Positions 5,880 through 7,780 of a DNA stretch of 7,780 nt are shown in pieces. The stretch is from positions 1 to 7,780 of the forward strand of contig JACDCJ010000086.1 of assembly GCA_013817655.1 (NCBI GenBank), read 5' to 3'. The notes under the pieces were generated by a model that searched no databases, was not told the origin of the DNA, and saw nothing but the letters and a program-made list of their open reading frames with translations. The number at the start of each line of letters is the position of its first letter. Position 1 is the stretch's first letter. A program made the position numbers and the translations under genes. This stretch comes from Actinosomnolentus pattersoniae (SeqCode). Lineage in GTDB: Bacteria > Actinomycetota > UBA4738.

Positions 5880-5885
5880 TAGCAT
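5880..5885 (+). promoter_or_regulatory. smc: Possible -10 element of an smc promoter (TAGCAT)
   Basis: TAGCAT matches the TANNNT pattern of actinobacterial -10 elements and lies 9 bases before the smc GTG. The gap (5840-5894) is the longest in the window, and smc has no good Shine-Dalgarno (only GGG at 5888-5890). A leaderless or very short-leader transcript is therefore conceivable. The -35 match is poor: TTCGGA at 5855-5860, inside the inverted repeat, with 19-base spacing. This is a weak, inferred call. Confidence 0.25.
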
Positions 5886-5894
5886 CCGGGCAAG

Positions 5895-7780
5895 GTGTTC
5901 CTCCGTTCCCTCACCATCCGTGGCTTCAAGTCCTTCGCGGACAAGACCACGCTCGAGTTCACTCCCGGCATCAGTGTGATCGTCGGCCCCAATGGATCCG
6001 GCAAGTCGAACATCTCCGATGCCATCGCCTGGGTGCTGGGTGAACAGGGGGCGGGCGCCCTGCGCGGCGCCCAGATGTCGGACGTGATCTTCGCCGGGAG
6101 CCCCAGCCGCCCGCCACTCGGCATGGCGGAGGTGCGCCTGGTGCTGGACAACGAGGCTGGGCTCCTCCCGATCCCCGCGTCGGAGATCGAGATCAGCCGC
6201 ACGCTCTACCGCTCGGGGGAGAGCGAGTACCGGCTCGGCGGCCGGCCGTGCCGGTTACTCGACGTCCAGGAGTTGCTCTCGGACACTGGCGTCGGCCGGG
6301 CGCTGCACACCCTGATCGGTCAGGGGCATCTCGAAGAGGTCCTGACGGCTCGCCCAGAGGACCGGCGGCAGCTCATCGAAGAGGCCGCTGGGATCGCCAA
6401 GCATCGACGCCGCCGCAACCGGGCCGAACGCAAGCTCGCCGGCCTGGAACAGGACCTGCTACGGCTCCAGGACATCGTCGGTGAGCTTCGTCGGCAGCTC
6501 AAGCCGTTGAAGCAGCAGGCGGAGATCGCCGGACGTCACGAGGTACTCACGCAAGAGGCGGGAGCGCTGGCCGCCAAGCTCGCCGCCGTGCGCCTGCGCG
6601 ACCTGTACCGGGACCGCGAAAGCCGCGACCCGGCGTGGAGAGAGGCCGAGGCCCGTCAGGCAGAGGTCCGGCGCAGGCTCGGGGAGCTGGACACGGAGAT
6701 CGAACGGGCGGAAGCGGAGCGGTCTGGCGCTGAGTCCGCGGCCCGCCAGGCCGAGGACGCGCACGCCGAGGCGGCGACCAGGAAGTCCGATTCGGAGTCG
6801 GCCCTTCGGCTGGCGCTCCGCATGGAAGCTGAGGCGCGGGAGCGCCTCAGCTCGGCGGCCAACCGCTCCGCCCGGTTGTTCGCCGTCGAAGACGAGCTCG
6901 CGCGCACCGAGGGAGCGCTGGGGGAAGTCGATGAGGGCCTGCGCGCCCGAAGCGCGGAGCTGGAAGAGGCCGAACGGGCTTTCGGCCGACTGGAGCAGCA
7001 GCGGAGGGACGCCGAGGAGGAGCGCCGTCGCCTGGACGCGAGCTCCGCGCTCCGCCGGGCCGAGGTGGAGTCCCTTCGGCGCTCGCTCGCCGGGCACGAT
7101 GCCGAACGCGCGCGCCTCTCGGCGCTTCGTCGGGAGCTCCGGCAGCGCCACCGCGCAGCGGTCGCCCGGATCGAGGAGCTGCGACGGCAGGTGGAGGCCC
7201 TGGACGCCACGGGAGCGCCGCTCGCCGCCGCACAGGCCGGGCTCGAGCATGAGCGAAGCGAGCTCGCCCTATCCCTCATCGAGCTGGAAGGAGAGGAGAA
7301 GGGGCTTCTCGCACGGCAGGAGGTGGTCGACGCCCGAAGGGCCGAACTCTCCGAGTCCCCGGGCGCCGCCTTCTTGAGGCGGCGTGGCGATGCCGCGATA
7401 GGCGTCCTTCACGATCTCATCGGAGCCCCTCCCCATCTGGCGGTCGCGGTTCGGGCCGCCCTCGGTCCGCTAGCGGACGCGGTGGTCTACGGCTCTCAGG
7501 AGGACGCGCTGCGCGGCGCGGCTCAGGACCTCGCCGCAGGCGTGACGCTGCTTTCGGCGACCCCGCCTGCAGAGCTCAGGGTATCGGGAAGCGCGCCGGT
7601 GCCGGGCGTTGGCCCGCTGTTGCGTTCCGTGCGTCCCGACCCCCGCGTCGCGGGCCTGGTCGCCCGGCTGCTCGAGGGCATCTATCTCGTCCAGAACCTC
7701 GCGGAAGCCGCCGCCCGTTCAAGAGCTCACCCTTCCGGACAGTTCGTGACCGTGGACGGGCTGGTCGTGGGGCCGTCCTT
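5895..7780 (+). CDS. smc: Chromosome segregation protein SMC, N-terminal part (3' end outside window)
   Basis: Smc is the ATPase of the Smc-ScpAB condensin that organises and segregates sister chromosomes. The window holds 628 codons with no stop. The GTG at 5895 is the first usable start after an in-frame TAG at 5880-5882, and it opens directly with the family N-terminus FLRSLTIRGFKSFADKTTLE. Walker A is GPNGSGKSN (31-39), followed by the SMC-type AWVLGEQG (45-52), LRG (56-58) and DVIFAGSPSRPPLG (63-76). LLDVQELLSDTGVGR (121-135) and the Q-loop region IGQGHLEEVL (141-150) precede EEAAGIAKHRRRR (162-174). A long coiled coil runs from about 175 to 485, rich in Ala, Glu and Arg. From about 490 the hinge begins, with IGVLHDLIGAPP and AVRAALGPLADAVV. 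The second arm and the Walker B/signature lobe lie downstream, where Actinomycetota usually have ftsY next. All visible ATPase motifs are intact. Confidence 0.97.
   Translation, partial: MFLRSLTIRGFKSFADKTTLEFTPGISVIVGPNGSGKSNISDAIAWVLGEQGAGALRGAQMSDVIFAGSPSRPPLGMAEVRLVLDNEAGLLPIPASEIEISRTLYRSGESEYRLGGRPCRLLDVQELLSDTGVGRALHTLIGQGHLEEVLTARPEDRRQLIEEAAGIAKHRRRRNRAERKLAGLEQDLLRLQDIVGELRRQLKPLKQQAEIAGRHEVLTQEAGALAAKLAAVRLRDLYRDRESRDPAWREAEARQAEVRRRLGELDTEIERAEAERSGAESAARQAEDAHAEAATRKSDSESALRLALRMEAEARERLSSAANRSARLFAVEDELARTEGALGEVDEGLRARSAELEEAERAFGRLEQQRRDAEEERRRLDASSALRRAEVESLRRSLAGHDAERARLSALRRELRQRHRAAVARIEELRRQVEALDATGAPLAAAQAGLEHERSELALSLIELEGEEKGLLARQEVVDARRAELSESPGAAFLRRRGDAAIGVLHDLIGAPPHLAVAVRAALGPLADAVVYGSQEDALRGAAQDLAAGVTLLSATPPAELRVSGSAPVPGVGPLLRSVRPDPRVAGLVARLLEGIYLVQNLAEAAARSRAHPSGQFVTVDGLVVGPS

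Noticed and set aside
6459..7279. Overlapping - strand open frames opposite smc, one very rich in Ser, Arg and Ala
   Set aside because: They mirror the Ala/Glu/Arg-rich coiled coil of Smc read in reverse; the repetitive composition comes from that coiled coil.
1..7780. Defence system, mobile element, prophage or biosynthetic cluster
   Set aside because: All eleven genes are recognisable core or core-linked genes in a known actinobacterial order, and no transposase, integrase, repeats or attachment sites were seen.

Overview
The window is a densely packed stretch of a GC-rich bacterial chromosome carrying eleven genes, all on the + strand and all housekeeping or housekeeping-linked. The order is recG (3' part), a METTL7/TMT1-like methyltransferase, rsmD, coaD, a SepIVA-like coiled-coil gene, DUF177/YceD, rpmF, rnc, mutM, acyP and smc (5' part). 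This order, with a SepIVA-type coiled-coil gene between coaD and DUF177, is the arrangement known from Actinomycetota. High GC, frequent GTG starts (six of the ten visible starts) and an L32 with a Cys4 zinc ribbon fit that phylum. The sequences look divergent from Mycobacterium and Streptomyces, so a deep-branching or uncultured actinobacterial lineage is my inference. I cannot assign a genus.

Layout. Positions 1-942 hold the C-terminal helicase half of RecG. Positions 974-2166 hold two methyltransferases that overlap by four bases: a small-molecule or thiol type, then the 16S rRNA guanine methyltransferase RsmD. Positions 2166/2187-2690 encode phosphopantetheine adenylyltransferase (CoaD). 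Positions 2698-3951 hold the SepIVA-like protein, DUF177 and ribosomal protein L32; L32 is only 59 codons long. Positions 3977-5541 hold RNase III and the formamidopyrimidine-DNA glycosylase MutM. Positions 5567-5839 encode acylphosphatase. From 5895 to the window end runs the N-terminal ATPase lobe, first coiled-coil arm and part of the hinge of Smc, with no stop codon reached. Intergenic gaps are 0-55 bases. No gene-free stretch longer than 300 bases exists, and I saw no tRNA, rRNA, CRISPR, insertion sequence or phage gene.

How the genes work together. The operon mixes ribosome maturation (RsmD, DUF177, L32, RNase III), DNA repair and replication-fork rescue (RecG, MutM), CoA synthesis (CoaD), envelope or septal growth (SepIVA-like) and chromosome segregation (Smc). 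Overlaps of the GTGA/ATGA type and Shine-Dalgarno sites inside upstream genes suggest one transcript with translational coupling from recG to acyP. The largest gap, acyP to smc, carries a perfect 7-bp inverted repeat and a TANNNT-like -10 element, and may hold a secondary promoter or a stem-loop.

I do not see a new multi-gene system. The points most worth checking are: a MutM whose initiator codon sits exactly where the catalytic N-terminal proline should be; the TMT1-like methyltransferase inserted between recG and rsmD; and a shortened SepIVA-like protein.
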